Shown piece after piece: positions 48,267-59,206 of a stretch of DNA of 64,000 nucleotides. The DNA is from Maratus speciosus (taxonomy: Eukaryota > Arthropoda > Arachnida > Araneae > Salticidae): NCBI GenBank assembly GCA_963932465.1, contig OZ010791.1:151325915-151389914 (forward strand), read 5' to 3'. How positions within the stretch are numbered: the stretch's first letter is position 1; every line of letters starts with the position of its first letter. The notes under the pieces are model-generated. The model made no database searches and was not told the origin of the DNA. It saw only the letters and a list, made by a program, of their open reading frames with translations. Both the position numbers and the translations under genes were made by a program.

Positions 48267-49745
48267 TTGGGGAGGCGCTATAGTATTATTTTCAATGGAC
48301 ATTTTTAAGTTGGTAGATTTCGATTTTGTGGGGCGATAATTTTCAATCAGTTCAGCCACTTCTTCGCGACACGTTCTGTCGGTGATATGAGTTAAATCGA
48401 CTTCGGACATGTCATCGCAAATATTGATAAGGTTAACAAAATTATCAACCGGGGGATGTTTCGACAAAGTAATGCCAGTCTTGTTACATGTTAGTGTGCC
48501 TTGGCATATGATGTCTGTTCCGAGGATAACAGGGTGCGACATGTGAGCGAAATCAATAACATAAGCAGTAGTAGAAAAAGTGGATTTGTCGATATCGATA
48601 TCTGTTAAAAAGGAACCTTTTCGCTGAACGTTACCGCTGCCGAACCCCGAGAGCCGTAGGGGTACTGGTGTCAGAGGAGGGGACCCGAGCAGACGGTAAA
48701 TGTCCTCACGGAGGAGGGTCACTTGACTTCCGGTATCAACGAGAGAATGCACCTCTATGTCTGCAATTCGGACTACTTTTTGCATGTGTTGTTGGAGGCG
48801 AGTTAGCTCGACCGTGTGAGCTGGTCTGTCTTTTCCGGCAGTGGCAGCTTGAGAAGGGGGGCTGAGTGCAGTTGCTGCCTTTGGCTTTGAACAGCGGGCT
48901 GTGCAATTTAACGATATGTGGCCGTAACGAGAACAATTAAAACACTTAGGACCTTGTCCTTTACGCGTACAATCTATGGATTTATGGCCCCTGGCCCCAC
49001 AGGAAAAGCAAGTAATTTTTTGAGGTTTTTCGCTGGGAGATGATTTTTGGGTACCCAAAGGGACGTGTGTCGCCTTAGGTTTGAAATGTGTAACCGAACC
49101 ACAGACTTCTTCATAGATTAAAAGTTTTTTCTTAAATTCCTCTAATTCAGAGATTCCATATAATATTGCTTTTTTATGTGGTGTATCGTTAATCCCATTA
49201 ATTATATAGTGAATTAAAGATATATCATCGATGTTTCCTCTTTGTGCTATTTCTTTCATTTTCAAAAAATATTCCAATAGTTTTTCGTTTGGGCGGCAGC
49301 TTCTAGCGGCTAGTAATTGATGTATGTGGGCGGGCGAAGCTGATTGCCCGAATTCGCGAAACAATGCCTCTTTGAGTGATGCATATGAAGAAATGTTATT
49401 TTCACTACGTACATACAATAATGCTAAACTTTTTAATGCCCGCTCAGCAAACACAAATTTCTGTATGTCGGACAGTTGAAATGAATGGGCCAGAGATTCA
49501 AATCTCTGAAACCATGTTTGAACGTTTTCCGTTTTATCACCACTAAACGGTGTAATTAAATGATCAATGTCATGGAAAGAAATTGTCTGTTTGGGCGCGG
49601 AGTGTGTACAGTGTACACGCGCCTGGTCTGGCTGTACTGCCAAAGGGGAAGATAAACCAGTGCTTCCACTACTACTGGCTATCATCAAATTCTGTATCCG
49701 ATTCGGAAACTGCCGTAAACGTGTCTTTAAAAGCCGAAATATCAA
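48267..49745 (-). pseudogene. Gypsy gag capsid, nucleocapsid and protease
   Basis: Residues 60-220 (from 49745) are gag capsid-like (TPFSGDKTENVQTWFQRF, RPNEKLLEYFLKMKEIA). Two CCHC zinc knuckles are at 246-259 and 268-281. Aspartic protease follows, with catalytic DTGS at 337-340 and ILGTD at 407-411. Gag packages element RNA and protease cuts the polyprotein. Gag and protease share one frame here without an intervening stop. The frame ends abnormally: after IENNTIAPP the RT core has been deleted, and the remaining ~20 residues come from a shifted reading of the RT connection. Confidence 0.92.
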
Positions 49746-50052
49746 CTAGTACGCTTAAAATACGTTGCCCTATATCTTCCTTTGATCCATGGATGTCAAT
49801 GGATAAGATATTAGCGATAGTAATCAATTGTATCTGATCGTAATCGTCCAAAATTACTTTGAGTTTATTTTCATACTCATCGCTTTTGTCAGTAAAAGAA
49901 AAACCTTTAAATTTCCTTAAATTCGCTCTATTCTGGCGATTTTTATCGCAACCAAATATAAATTCATGCAATAATTTGATTTTATCTGTTTTAGCCGATT
50001 TCAACTGGCTTTTAATAAATTCAATTTCTTGTAATTCCACATTAAAAGGCAA
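49672..50052 (-). pseudogene. Gypsy gag N-terminal region with SAP-like motif
   Basis: 126 residues. The part near residues 70-105 (DQIQLITIANIL, HGSKEDIGQRIL) has the spacing of a SAP-type helix-turn-helix, which in some retroelement gags binds nucleic acid; this is a pattern call only. The frame overlaps the start of the capsid frame by ~74 bp in a different register, so gag is either frame-broken here or uses frameshifting. The ATG at 50052 lies ~350 bp inside the 5' LTR, a sensible gag start. Confidence 0.7.
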
Positions 50053-50384
50053 GAAAGGAAAGAGAAAAAAATAAACTTACTTCAAAAGGAGTTATCCAAT
50101 TGAAAAAAAAATCTTTGCCACGATATATTGAAGTAATTCAATTAATGATCCGTAGAAAAAAAATATACTTGCAGTCGAAGATTCATTTCTTGTACAGCGA
50201 TAACTATCTTGCACAAATAAAAATAAACGGAAGATTGAGCTTCAACCAGATGGCTAAGGGGATGAATCACGTCTGCTGTAATGCGGAGGTTGATAACTGG
50301 ACGAAAAAGAAGTTATCCAATTCTGAACGTACATCGGTGTAAGCCTAGGGGATTTTACTTTTGTAATTCGTTTGGGATTCAAAT

Positions 50385-50398
50385 CGGCAGAGTCCCCA
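50385..50398 (-). promoter_or_regulatory. Candidate gypsy primer binding site
   Basis: Directly next to the 5' LTR on the minus strand is TGGGGACTCTGCCG, starting with TGG as expected for pairing to a tRNA 3' CCA end. I cannot name the tRNA. Confidence 0.55.
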
Positions 50399-50786
50399 TG
50401 TAATATAAGGATGATATAAAGATAAGATCGTAGTTAATGAAAAAAGGAGTTTAATGATTCTAGATTATAGTTTAACATATTAAATAGAAATTATATTTAC
50501 AAGTACGGGAGGGTAGGGAGTTTTTCTGCAGCATACGCACTCACAGAATCGTCGAATCCATATTGGCCTCTGCTCTCGTCTAGAGCGAGATATGCCTACC
50601 ATCGGCCGCGTCAGAATGAAATCTGCTCTCGGTTGTTACTTGTTTCCAGGCGAAGAGAATGCAAACTGCATATCAGCAAATTCAATACATCTGCTATTCT
50701 GCGGTTACAAGTTCTCATGGAAAAGTGCTAACCATATCCTGTTGCTATGAGTAGTGTTTTATGGGAATCTAAAACCACAACTCACA
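50399..50786 (-). repeat. Gypsy 5' LTR, 388 bp
   Basis: Minus-strand sequence starts TGTGAGTTGTGG and ends CCTTATATTACA, with canonical TG...CA ends. It is intact and shows the empty target of the foldback insertion found in the other LTR. Confidence 0.93.
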
Positions 50787-51404
50787 TATATATATATATA
50801 TATATATTTGTATTTTTCTGTCGACTTTGAGACATTTCGGCGACACTAGTAAACGTAGTAGAGTAATCAAAGCCAACCATCCGTTATTATGAGAATATCG
50901 GGCTGCAGTCAAGATGGCGGGCATAAGGCAAGCTTGTAAAAATTGAGACATTTCTCACCACGTAATGAATAGCGTCATCGTCACTTTAAACTGGTTTATT
51001 TGACAAAAACATATCGAATATTTCCAGTAGCTATTTCATCAACTCTCAATAATCGATCATCCACTTCATAAAACTTAAGATGTTACAAGATTAGGATCTA
51101 CACATTAGAACGTTCACCCCAAGCGACGTAGATTATTTAAACAACCGTAAAAACGTAAATTCTTCTGCTCCTCGTCGATGTAACGATATAAATACTCCAA
51201 AAAACAGCGCGCGGACGGATACAGAAAAGTGAATAACCAACGCCAGCAGAGAGATGGGAAGGACGGGATATGAAACAGGCTACGATTCGATGGGAAGAGG
51301 GTGACGTCGATAATGAACTCTTTATACGGCGTCAGAATTAAAGCGCCATTAAATGCTGGCGGGGGCATGGAATTGTGGGCATAGAACATGATCGAACAAA
51401 TGCT
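50787..51404. other. Short TA microsatellite, then intergenic DNA
   Basis: (TA) repeats span 50787-50811 beside the LTR. The 99-residue minus-strand frame at 51114-51413 lies in less AT-rich sequence but shows no domain, and I do not call it. Confidence 0.45.
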
Positions 51405-51672
51405 ATAACACACACAAAAAAAAAAAAAAAAACATTCGAAAGAAAAATAATTTAGTTTTAGAAGAAAATGAAAAGTAATTTAATGGGTTTTATAAGATTA
51501 GACGAATGGATTAAGGTTTTTAGAAGAATAAAACAATACGCAAATTTAAATGCATGAAATAAAAGACAAAAGATATTAAGATATTATTAAGGATAGGTAA
51601 AAAAAACGAAAAATATTAAGAATTTCAAATAGTTTTACTAAGAAAAAGGGCGAAAATTTTTATTATTACATA
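51405..51672. repeat. ~260-bp direct repeat, left copy
   Basis: From the A run and ACATTCGAAAGAAAAA through GGGCGAAAATTTTTATTATT. It recurs at about 53472-53742 with a few substitutions and indels. The two copies enclose a pogo-like element. Confidence 0.88.
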
Positions 51673-52804
51673 TTCCCCACTCAAAAAGACTGGATGAACT
51701 GGTAGGTCCTAAGATCTGCAAGTTCATAGAAAGGAAATGTTACATAGACTTGGATTACAATTTTCACTTGGAGTAAACCCTAAAAAATTAACTTTTTTTT
51801 TTTTTTTAATTTCTAAATGCTATATTAAGCTTAAAAATGTACTAAGCTATACATGTAGATACAGTCAAACCTCGTTAACATGAACCTCAAGGGGAATGAA
51901 ATTTTTGTTCATGTTATCCGTAGTTCATGCTATCAGTAACAACAAATCTTGATTAAAAAATTTTGAGAAAAATGAATATAGGGGAGACTGGGGCTAATGG
52001 GACATAGGAGCTAACGGGACAACAGGGTTTTCTCGTAAAATATAACAGTCAAAATTTACCAGTAAATTTCATTTCTAGTATTATACAAGAACATTTATTG
52101 AACCATTTTTTTTTTCATTAGCTATTTGCAAAGCAAGATACAAGATATATTTAAGCATCAATATGAGTTTTTTTATATTTAATAAATATTTGTTTTGATC
52201 AACGATTAAATCAGTTTTTAATAATAATACCTTTTATAATGAAGCTTTTATACAATGTTCATTTTTAATCCTATTTCGTACCAGACATAAACAGTTAATT
52301 TACAATAGCCTTAAATGCAATGGTAAAGGATTCATCGACAAATGTGGATTTCACATAGGGTCTAATGAAAGAAAACTTTGTTTTCGAATTGAGACGTTTC
52401 TGTTTTAATAATTAAACTATTACATTTTTTTATTCATTAATAGAACGCATGCTACCTTTCATATGAAAGTTGCAATACTAAATTGTAAATTTTCCACGTG
52501 TGAAGAAAGAAACAATACATAAAAATACTCCCTTTCCTGATATTGGTGACAAGTATTGTATTGTCCAAAATTGAGAACATTCTAATGGCAATAGTACACG
52601 TTTCCATCGCTCTAAAGAATAATACTTTTCATGAAGCTCTAAAGTGTAACCCCAGGGAGAAACTTTCACACTTTTTCAGGAATTTTTGTTCACGTTAAGC
52701 GTCAAAATCTCTCATGGGGACATCGAGAATTGTTCATATTAAGCGAAATTTCACGTTAAACGTGTTCATATAACGTGTTCATATAACGTGTTCATATATC
52801 AAAC

Positions 52805-52939
52805 GTCAAATAATTGACATACACGGCACATTATATAGTTTCTGAATAAGAGAATCTGCCAACTGGATGCGTTTCAAAATAAAAATGAATTTAAAGATGA
52901 GTCAGAAAATAAGCAGTTTGGATTTGAGTACACCCTTAA
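52805..52939 (-). mobile_element. TTAA-flanked MITE, family B (copy e1, partial)
   Basis: Only the TIR-proximal ~130 bp are present: ACGGCACATTATATAGTTTC to GATTTGAGTACACCCTTAA. It shares TTAA 52936-52939 with the next copy in inverted orientation. Confidence 0.8.
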
Positions 52940-53359
52940 GGGTGTATTCCGATCCAAACTGCTTATTTTCTGATTCATTTTAAAATTCATTTTTGCTCTC
53001 AAACGCATTAAACTTGGAAATTCTCTTATTTAGAAACTATATAATGTGCGGTGCTTCTTAATTTTTTGATAAATGCAGAAAATACTGTAAAAAACGCTGT
53101 CAAAGTTGACATTTTGAATCGAATTTTCCGAAGCGGGCGATCTGGGAATGAAAAAAATGGTCATACTGAGAAAATAATTGTTTAAAAATCAAATTCTAAT
53201 TAATTGAGCTGAAAATGAAATCACACGGCATGTTAAACATGTCTTCAGAAATCACCCCAGCAAGTTTCATGTTTTTACTTTTAAAAATGAGTCTGAAAAT
53301 GTATCAGAAAATTTCGAGCTGTTGAGGGTGGAAAAATATTTTTTCGAATACACCCTTAA
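52936..53359 (+). mobile_element. TTAA-flanked MITE, family B (copy e2)
   Basis: Full length, from TTAAGGGTGTATTCCGATCC to TTCGAATACACCCTTAA. It closely matches the inverse of 32876-33300. Confidence 0.88.
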
Positions 53360-53471
53360 AAGGAGAAAAAACGCTAGAATCCGTATTCATTTTGACGGGG
53401 ACAGTGAGAACTGTTCATGTTAAAAGTAATTCACGTTAAGCGTGTTCACGTTAACGAGGTTCGACTGTATT

Positions 53472-53742
53472 TAAAGAAAAAAAAAAAAAAAAAAAAAAAA
53501 CATTCGAAAGAAAAAGAATTTAGTTTTAGAAGAAAATGAAAAGTAATTTAATGGGTTTTATAAGGTTAGATGAATTGATTAAGGTTTTTAGAATAATAAA
53601 AGAATACGCAAATTTAAATGCATGAAATAAAAGACAAAAGATATTAAGATATTATTAAGGGTAGGTAAAAAAGGGAAAATATTAAGAATTTGGAATAATA
53701 GTTTTACTAAGAAAAAAGGGCGAAAATTTTTATTATTACACA
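53472..53742. repeat. ~260-bp direct repeat, right copy
   Basis: Counterpart of 51405-51672, with the same order of AATTTAGTTTTAGAAGAAAA, GCAAATTTAAATGCATGAAA and AGGGCGAAAATTTTTATTAT. Confidence 0.88.
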
Positions 53743-53814
53743 TATAAATACCACACATATCAAGCAAAAAGACACTTTAAGCAAATTTTCAAGCCAATTA
53801 CTAACATATGAATA

Positions 53815-54200
53815 TGATTGAGGAATAAAGCAATAATTAATGAATAAAAGGAGTTTAAGGGTTCTGGATTATAATTACACTTCAAAGTCACACAGATATT
53901 TACAAGTTACAGGAGGATAGGGGGTTTTGCGGCATCTGAGAATTCATACCGGACCCTTGTCCGGTCTCGTAGCGACTTCTGCTCTTATCTAGAGCTAGTT
54001 AGATCCGTCCAATCTCGGTCACTTCGAAATGAAATCTGAAGTTGGATTGTTAATTTGTTCCCAAGCTCAGAGATGCGAAAATGTGCATTAGCAGTTAAAT
54101 TCCATCTGCGGTTCTCAGATCGCTATTTTCTCATGGGAACTGCTGACTTATCTTGCTGCTAGGATGAGAGTGTTTTTGGGAACTCTAAAGCCACAACTCA
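53815..54200 (-). repeat. Solo LTR related to the gypsy LTR, 386 bp
   Basis: Shares order and landmarks with 50399-50786: TAATGAATAAAAGGAGTTTA, TATTTACAAGT…AGGGGG, TCTAGAGC, ATGAAATCTG, TTCTCATGG and CCACAACTCA. It is diverged to roughly 70%. TATGAATA lies directly outside both ends (53807-53814 and 54201-54208); part of this may belong to the LTR end. No internal region is attached. Confidence 0.82.
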
Positions 54201-54479
54201 TATGAATAATAATGTGTGTATTTTTTCAGCATGTTATCATAACTACTAACTCTATATACAGTAAAACCCCGGTTATCGTAAAAGCATGGGACCAAAGCAT
54301 TTTCGATTAACCGGGGTTTCATAGGAATTTTCGGATAACCGGGGTTCCATAGGAATTTTCGTATAATCGGGAGGCTTATGGTGAAAACTTGTTTGATGTC
54401 CGGTCAAGCCCCGAGCATTTAAGAATCTCAACATGAGATTTTTTCCCAGCAAAATATCGGTCAAAAAAAAAAAAAAAAA

Positions 54480-54749
54480 TCGTGGATGACGTGTGACATT
54501 TTCAGTGAATGGTTTCTCAACAAATTTGTTCCAGAGGTAAAAGATTTAAAAAAAAAAATGAAACTTCCCCAGAAGGCTGTTCTTTTGTTGAATAATGCAC
54601 AATCTCACCCATCAGAAAGTGAGCTTGTAAAGCATGGGATTAGAGCTATTTTCTTGCCTCCGAATGTGACTTTTCTGATTCAACCAATGGATCAAGGAGT
54701 TATTGAGAACATTAAGAGACATTACAGAAAAAGGCTGATAGGATTTTGA
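54480..54749 (+). pseudogene. Tigger/pogo transposase, catalytic-core fragment
   Basis: The frame opens right after an A run. It contains SWMTCDIFSEWF, AVLLLNNAQSHP and LPPNVTFLIQPMDQGVIENI, the order seen in pogo/Tigger DDE transposases, which cut and rejoin element DNA. The second catalytic acid, expected in LLLDNAPSHP, is Asn (N36 counting from 54486). The later acid is present in QPMDQG. The first acid and the N-terminal HTH/CENP-B-like domain are absent. The copy is inactive. Downstream the frame breaks between about 54747 and 54868. Confidence 0.9.
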
Positions 54750-54867
54750 TTGAAGGACTGGCTGATGAAGCACAAGTTGTTAAACATTTGAAACTTGTAG
54801 ATATGAACAAAGTTAACTAATGGGATTGAATTCTTCTTCATGAGATGAAACTCAGAGCTAAACGTTA

Positions 54868-55149
54868 GTGAAATCCTGGCTTAAGTTATGGCCTAAGGTT
54901 GAATTGAAACACATCTTTGAAACACAAGAGTCTGCAAAAACTGGTGTAATTGGAATTGTGGACAGAAATGATGACGATACTAACACCGAAGTGTTTTTGG
55001 ACATGTTCAAGCAGCTTCCCGGAGAAATATCAGACGTTGAAATTGATGCATGGCTTGGTCCAACCACTGATGAGCAAGATTTGACTGATGCAGAAATAGT
55101 TGCTGCGGTAAATCGAGGAGACGCTGATACTGAAGAAGATCCTGAATAG
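54868..55149 (+). pseudogene. Tigger/jerky-type transposase C-terminal fragment
   Basis: 93 residues, acidic, with SWLKLWPKVE, EISDVEIDAWL and EIVAAVNRG followed by an acidic tail EDPE and a stop. This matches the usual acidic C-terminus of Tigger/jerky-like proteins in position and character. It is separated from the core fragment by frame breaks. Confidence 0.75.
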
Positions 55150-55751
55150 ATTGATAATGCGAGGATTACACACAATGAAGCTACTAAGATCTTAGATGAG
55201 GCACTTCGATATGTTGAAGTACAAGAAGATGCAACAGCATCACATGTGTTGTTATTTAAAAGATGACGTGATAAAGCAGCATTGAAATGATGCAAAGTTG
55301 AAAAACAAAATAAAATCACAATATATTTTGAAAAAAAAAAATGAAGTGTTGTACGTGTCTGTCTAATAAAGTGTCCGAAATTACACAACGGACCAAATAA
55401 GTAAGTTGACTCTGTTTATTTATCTCATAAAGAACATGCTTTTTTAACACTATTTCTACCAGTGTCCAATAACACCTTTCAAAGTTTTAATTTTTACTTA
55501 TTTTGCTTCTAATTTTTAAAGCTAATAAGTATTGAAACAATTCTTCAATAATTAAAAATGATTCGGAATTATTTTGATCTAAAACTTGCAAATAAAATAG
55601 TAATCATAAATCAAAATGTTGAAAGGTGTCATTTGATATCGGTAAATATTAGTGTTGACAATAAAATTTTGCACATTTAAAAAGGACTTTAAGGTCTTTC
55701 CGTTAAGCCGATTTTCGGATAACCGGGATTCGGTTAATCGGGGTTCTACTG

Positions 55752-56654
55752 TATGCATATTACAGAATTGTGTATATATACCATATATATAACGCACAGA
55801 GTGCTATGTATTGAAATGATTTTTATTTGTCTTCAGATAATTTCAAAACCCAACATAAAATTGCCAGATTTCTGCTTTTGGAAAACAAGCGGGTTGTGAC
55901 AAATTAGACCACATCTATAAACCTCTGTACGGCGAATATAAATAAATTCAAAGTGAAAAAAAAAATGTTATTTAATGGAACATTGGGCCAAATGAGGTAA
56001 CTCTGTTAAATTGCACAACCACCAATTAAAACAAAAAGTAACTTTATAACAGGGGTTTCAAATATATTTTAAAAGGTGGGTGCTTCATTCGAATAAACAC
56101 AATTTTCAGATGAGAAAAAACATAAATATTCAAAGGTTTGCTTCTTCAAACTTTTTACTATCAGTTATCAATATCTTGTTGAGGTAAACTCCAAATATCG
56201 ACTGGACTAAGACATGTTTCCACAAAATAAAAGGTAGCAATAAAAACAGTCAAGAAACAACCAACGGGAAGCTTTTAAATGCTCACCAAGGTTGCACGCA
56301 GGTTTGTTGAACACAGCTTTAAGTCTCATCTCACGCTATCAAAGGAATCTTTTGTATTCCTATTGGTTTATTCTTAGTTTCGAGTCGAGGAAATAGAATA
56401 TAAGAAAAAAGAAAAATCATGCGACACGCGTAGATTAAGAAACACATTCCAACATTTTCAGAATATTGTATCAATTTATCTTTTGATATAATAAAAGAAG
56501 ATACTCAAATAAACACAGTTGAAAACCCACTTTCAGCAATTACCTTCCATAGATGATTAAATATTTGAATTCCTTTATGCAGCACTGTATATGATCATAT
56601 ATATTATAGGCCATCACTAATATACTAATATATAGTTAAGCTTAAAAAAAAAAC
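55752..56654. other. Intergenic DNA, no gene recognised
   Basis: AT-rich with short frames only. Confidence 0.5.
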
Positions 56655-57863
56655 TTAAGGGTGTACTCAAATTCAAATTGCTCATTTTCTGATTCATTTT
56701 AAAATTCATTTTCGGCCTGAAACCAGGGCCAAAACTAGCCTTTTCTGCACCCGGGGCAAACATGGATTTTGCCCCCCCCCCTCTTTTTCCGAAAAGTATA
56801 TTTACAAAGAGAATTTTACTAATTTTCTAATATTCGACTTATTTTAAAATTTAAAATATGTAATACTGAACTACGTAATCTACAATGGCGGATCCAAGGG
56901 GGGGGGGGGGGGGAGGGGTCACGGGGCTCATGACTCCCTCCGAACACCAACAAGAATATTCTAAAGATCACTTTAAAAATGAAATATACAGTAGAGTCCC
57001 CGATTATCCGAGCCCCGCTTTAACCGAGTTATTTTCTTCTGATGGTCTGATAGCTTCCATTATTATGAAACAGCCATTATAAATGAAGTGTTAGGTGCAG
57101 ATGAAAGAGCCGCAGTAAAAAGTTAGAACTCTGAATTTCTGGTCAAAATGGGGGGGGGGGGGAATGGCCATATTTTTTTTTACAAAAAAATAAATAAATA
57201 AATAAATAAATAAATAAAATTACGGCTATTTTTTCCTCATTCTGACCAGAAAATCAGAGTTCTAACTTTTTACGACTGCTCTTTCATCTTCACCTAACGC
57301 TTCATTTATAATGGCTGTTTGATAATAATGGAAGCCATCAGTCCATCAAAAAAAATGATCCATTCCAAAGGTATAATCCTTCATTTGGCGCCCCTTCGTT
57401 CTGGCGCCCGGGGCACATGTCCCCTCTGCCGCCCCTTAGTTTTGGTCCTGTGAAACGCATCCAATTGGCAGATTCTCTTATCAGAAACTATATAATGTGC
57501 CGTGTTGGTCGATTTTTTGATGAATGAAGGATATATTGCAAAAAATGCTGTCAAAGTTGGCGTTTTGAACCGAATTTCCCGGAGCAAGAGAGCTATGGGA
57601 TGGATTGATTTTTAATGGCCGATTATCTACTCGAGGGATGTAGACGCAAGAGAACTGAGAACGAAAACAATTGTCATACTGAGAAGAAAATAATTTTTTA
57701 TAAATCAAGTTCTAATTAATTTAGCGAAAAATGAAAACTTACGGCGGTTTATCCATCTCTGCAAAAATCACATCAACAAGTTTCATATTTTTACTTTTAA
57801 AAATGAGTCTGAAAATTTCGAGTTGTTGGGCATGGAAAAGTAATTTTTTAATACGCCTTTAGT
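56655..57863 (+). mobile_element. TTAA-flanked MITE, family B (copy f), split by an insertion
   Basis: The left part, 56655-56722, starts TTAAGGGTGTACTCAAATTC. The right part resumes at about 57451 with TGAAACGCATCCAATTGGCA and ends TTTTTTAATACGCCTTTAG. A short extra segment at about 57597-57650 (TGGATTGATTTTTAATGGCC) is absent from other copies. Confidence 0.82.
56723..57450. mobile_element. hAT-like TIR element, 728 bp, inside family-B MITE
   Basis: CAGGGCCAAAACTAGCC at 56723 and the complement of TTAGTTTTGGTCCTG ending at 57450. TGAAAC directly flanks both sides, a possible partial target duplication. A long internal palindrome at about 57040-57345 pairs GTTAGAACTCTGA with TCAGAGTTCTAAC. 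G runs at 56899 and 57150 and an (AAAT) repeat at 57187-57220 are present. A Tigger-like end CAGTAGAGTCCCCGATTATC lies at 56990. No transposase is seen. Confidence 0.7.
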
Positions 57864-58594
57864 GTTTGGATATGTATTTAATTAAATTATTTTTTTTCTT
57901 AAGTCTGATTATTATGAATTTATATTTCTTTTTGTTGTAAGGTTTAAGTAAAAGGTGAGTTTTTGTGAGTACTTAAACAAATTAAAATTGTAGATATTTA
58001 TAAAGTATCCCAAATAGGAAATTGAATACTTTCAAAAGAAGTATAAAATTAACTGCAATAATGTTGCTGTGCTTTGTTAAGTACATAATCAAAATAAAAA
58101 ATAAAGTTACCTGTTAATTATCCCAAATGGGAAATTGTATAACTAAAGAAATAGATCAAATGTTCTTAATACTGTGCTACTTTGTAGCAAAGAATCTTTA
58201 ATGTCTTATTCTTTTTTTATTTTATCGATTTCGTAATTTGTAGCTATGCAACTTCTTTTTTGTTTAAGTTTTGGTCTTTACTTTTCTCTTTATTTGACAT
58301 TAGTTTAGTGCAGGTTTTGTAGAGTTGGAGTGAATTAATTTAATAATTAATTAATTACCAGCTATCAGTTCAGAATCCATAGTTTTAGAAACAACACAAA
58401 GCGTAGTACGAAAACTGTTAATATGTTTAAACTGTTTATATAGATATTTTACTCTATCCTTTCTAAACAGAAAAGCACAATCACTTAACATTTTGTTTGT
58501 CCTGCCTAATTTAATTGCGAAAGTTAATGAATTTTGTGCTCACCGGGCCCAGATGTCTGGTTTTATAACTTTTGGAATTTGTAAACGTTATTTC
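57864..58594. other. Intergenic DNA, no gene recognised
   Basis: AT-rich. A short repeat TATCCCAAAT(A/G)GGAAATTG appears at about 58008 and 58120. No domain is seen. Confidence 0.5.
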
Positions 58595-59023
58595 TTAAGG
58601 GTGTGTACTCAATCCAAACTGCTTATTTTCAGACTCATTTTTAAGTTCATTTTTGTTCTGAAACGCATCAAATTGGTAGACTCTTTTATTCAGAAACTAC
58701 ATATAATGTGCCGAGCTTGTCGATTTTTTTTATGAAGGCAGAATATATTGCAAAAAACGCTGTCAGAGTGAGCGTTTTGAACCAAATTTCCCAAAGCGAG
58801 AGATCTAAGAACGAAAATAATGGTCATATTGAGAAGATAATTGTTTTTAAATTAAGTTCTAATTGATTCAGCGAAAAATGAAAACACATGGCTGCTTTTA
58901 CATCTCTTCAAAAATCACGTCAGCAAGTTTCATGTTTTTACTTTTAAAAATGAGTCTGAAAATGTGTCAGACAATTTCGAGCTGTTGAGGATGGAAAAAT
59001 ATTTTCTTGAGTACAACCTAACA
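58595..59023 (+). mobile_element. TTAA-flanked MITE, family B (copy g)
   Basis: TTAAGGGTGTGTACTCAATC to CTTGAGTACAACCTAAC. The core appears as GTCAGAGTGAGCGTTTTGAA. The right TTAA has decayed. Confidence 0.85.
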
Positions 59024-59072
59024 TCTTTTCAGCAATTATCGGTACTAGGCGAAATATACTAAAATTTAATTA

Positions 59073-59108
<36 letters not shown>

Positions 59109-59206
59109 ATAACCACAACTGAAATTTTTTAGCCTTTTTTTTTAGCAGTTATCGCTCCTAGACTAATAGAATTATTTTGAGCTTTTTTCTGGCAAGATCT
59201 GGTCAC

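Larger units (their letters stand above)
40901..50786 (-). mobile_element. Ty3/gypsy LTR retrotransposon, nearly complete, inactivated
   Basis: The element runs right to left: 5' LTR 50399-50786, primer-binding-site-like region 50385-50398, gag, protease, RNase H, integrase, noncoding 3' region, then a 3' LTR split at 41127/45192. TATA directly flanks both ends (40897-40900 and 50787-50790), although the right flank is a TA microsatellite. The LTR copies differ at about six positions over the compared sequence, so the insertion is fairly young. Protease, RNase H, integrase order with RNase H before integrase is the Ty3/gypsy arrangement. There is no env-like frame. Confidence 0.92.
51862..53467. 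mobile_element. pogo/Tigger-like TIR element with nested TTAA MITEs
   Basis: CAGTCAAACCTCGTTAACAT at 51862 and the complement ACGTTAACGAGGTTCGACTG ending at 53467, with TA on each side. Internal copies of the end (TTCACGTTAAGCGT, 52690-52800) point to rearrangement. A 13-bp ACGTGTTCATATA repeat occurs three times at 52758-52798. No transposase is seen. It contains family-B MITE copies at 52805-53359. Confidence 0.75.
54259..55751 (+). mobile_element. Tigger/pogo-like DNA transposon, 1.49 kb, decayed
   Basis: CAGTAAAACCCCGGTTATCG at 54259 and the complement of …GGTTAATCGGGGTTCTACTG ending at 55751, each flanked by TA. Two extra copies of the GGATAACCGGGG motif lie just inside the left end (54301-54370). 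The element carries two transposase fragments on the plus strand, but lacks the DNA-binding domain and the first part of the catalytic core. Confidence 0.88.

Noticed and set aside
51114..51413. 99-residue minus-strand frame in less AT-rich DNA
   Set aside because: No domain, no splice or promoter context, and no second copy to judge conservation. Too little to call a gene.
54858..55388. 176-residue serine-rich minus-strand frame
   Set aside because: It lies opposite the acidic C-terminal transposase fragment; the Ser-rich composition is what the complement of Asp/Glu codons produces.
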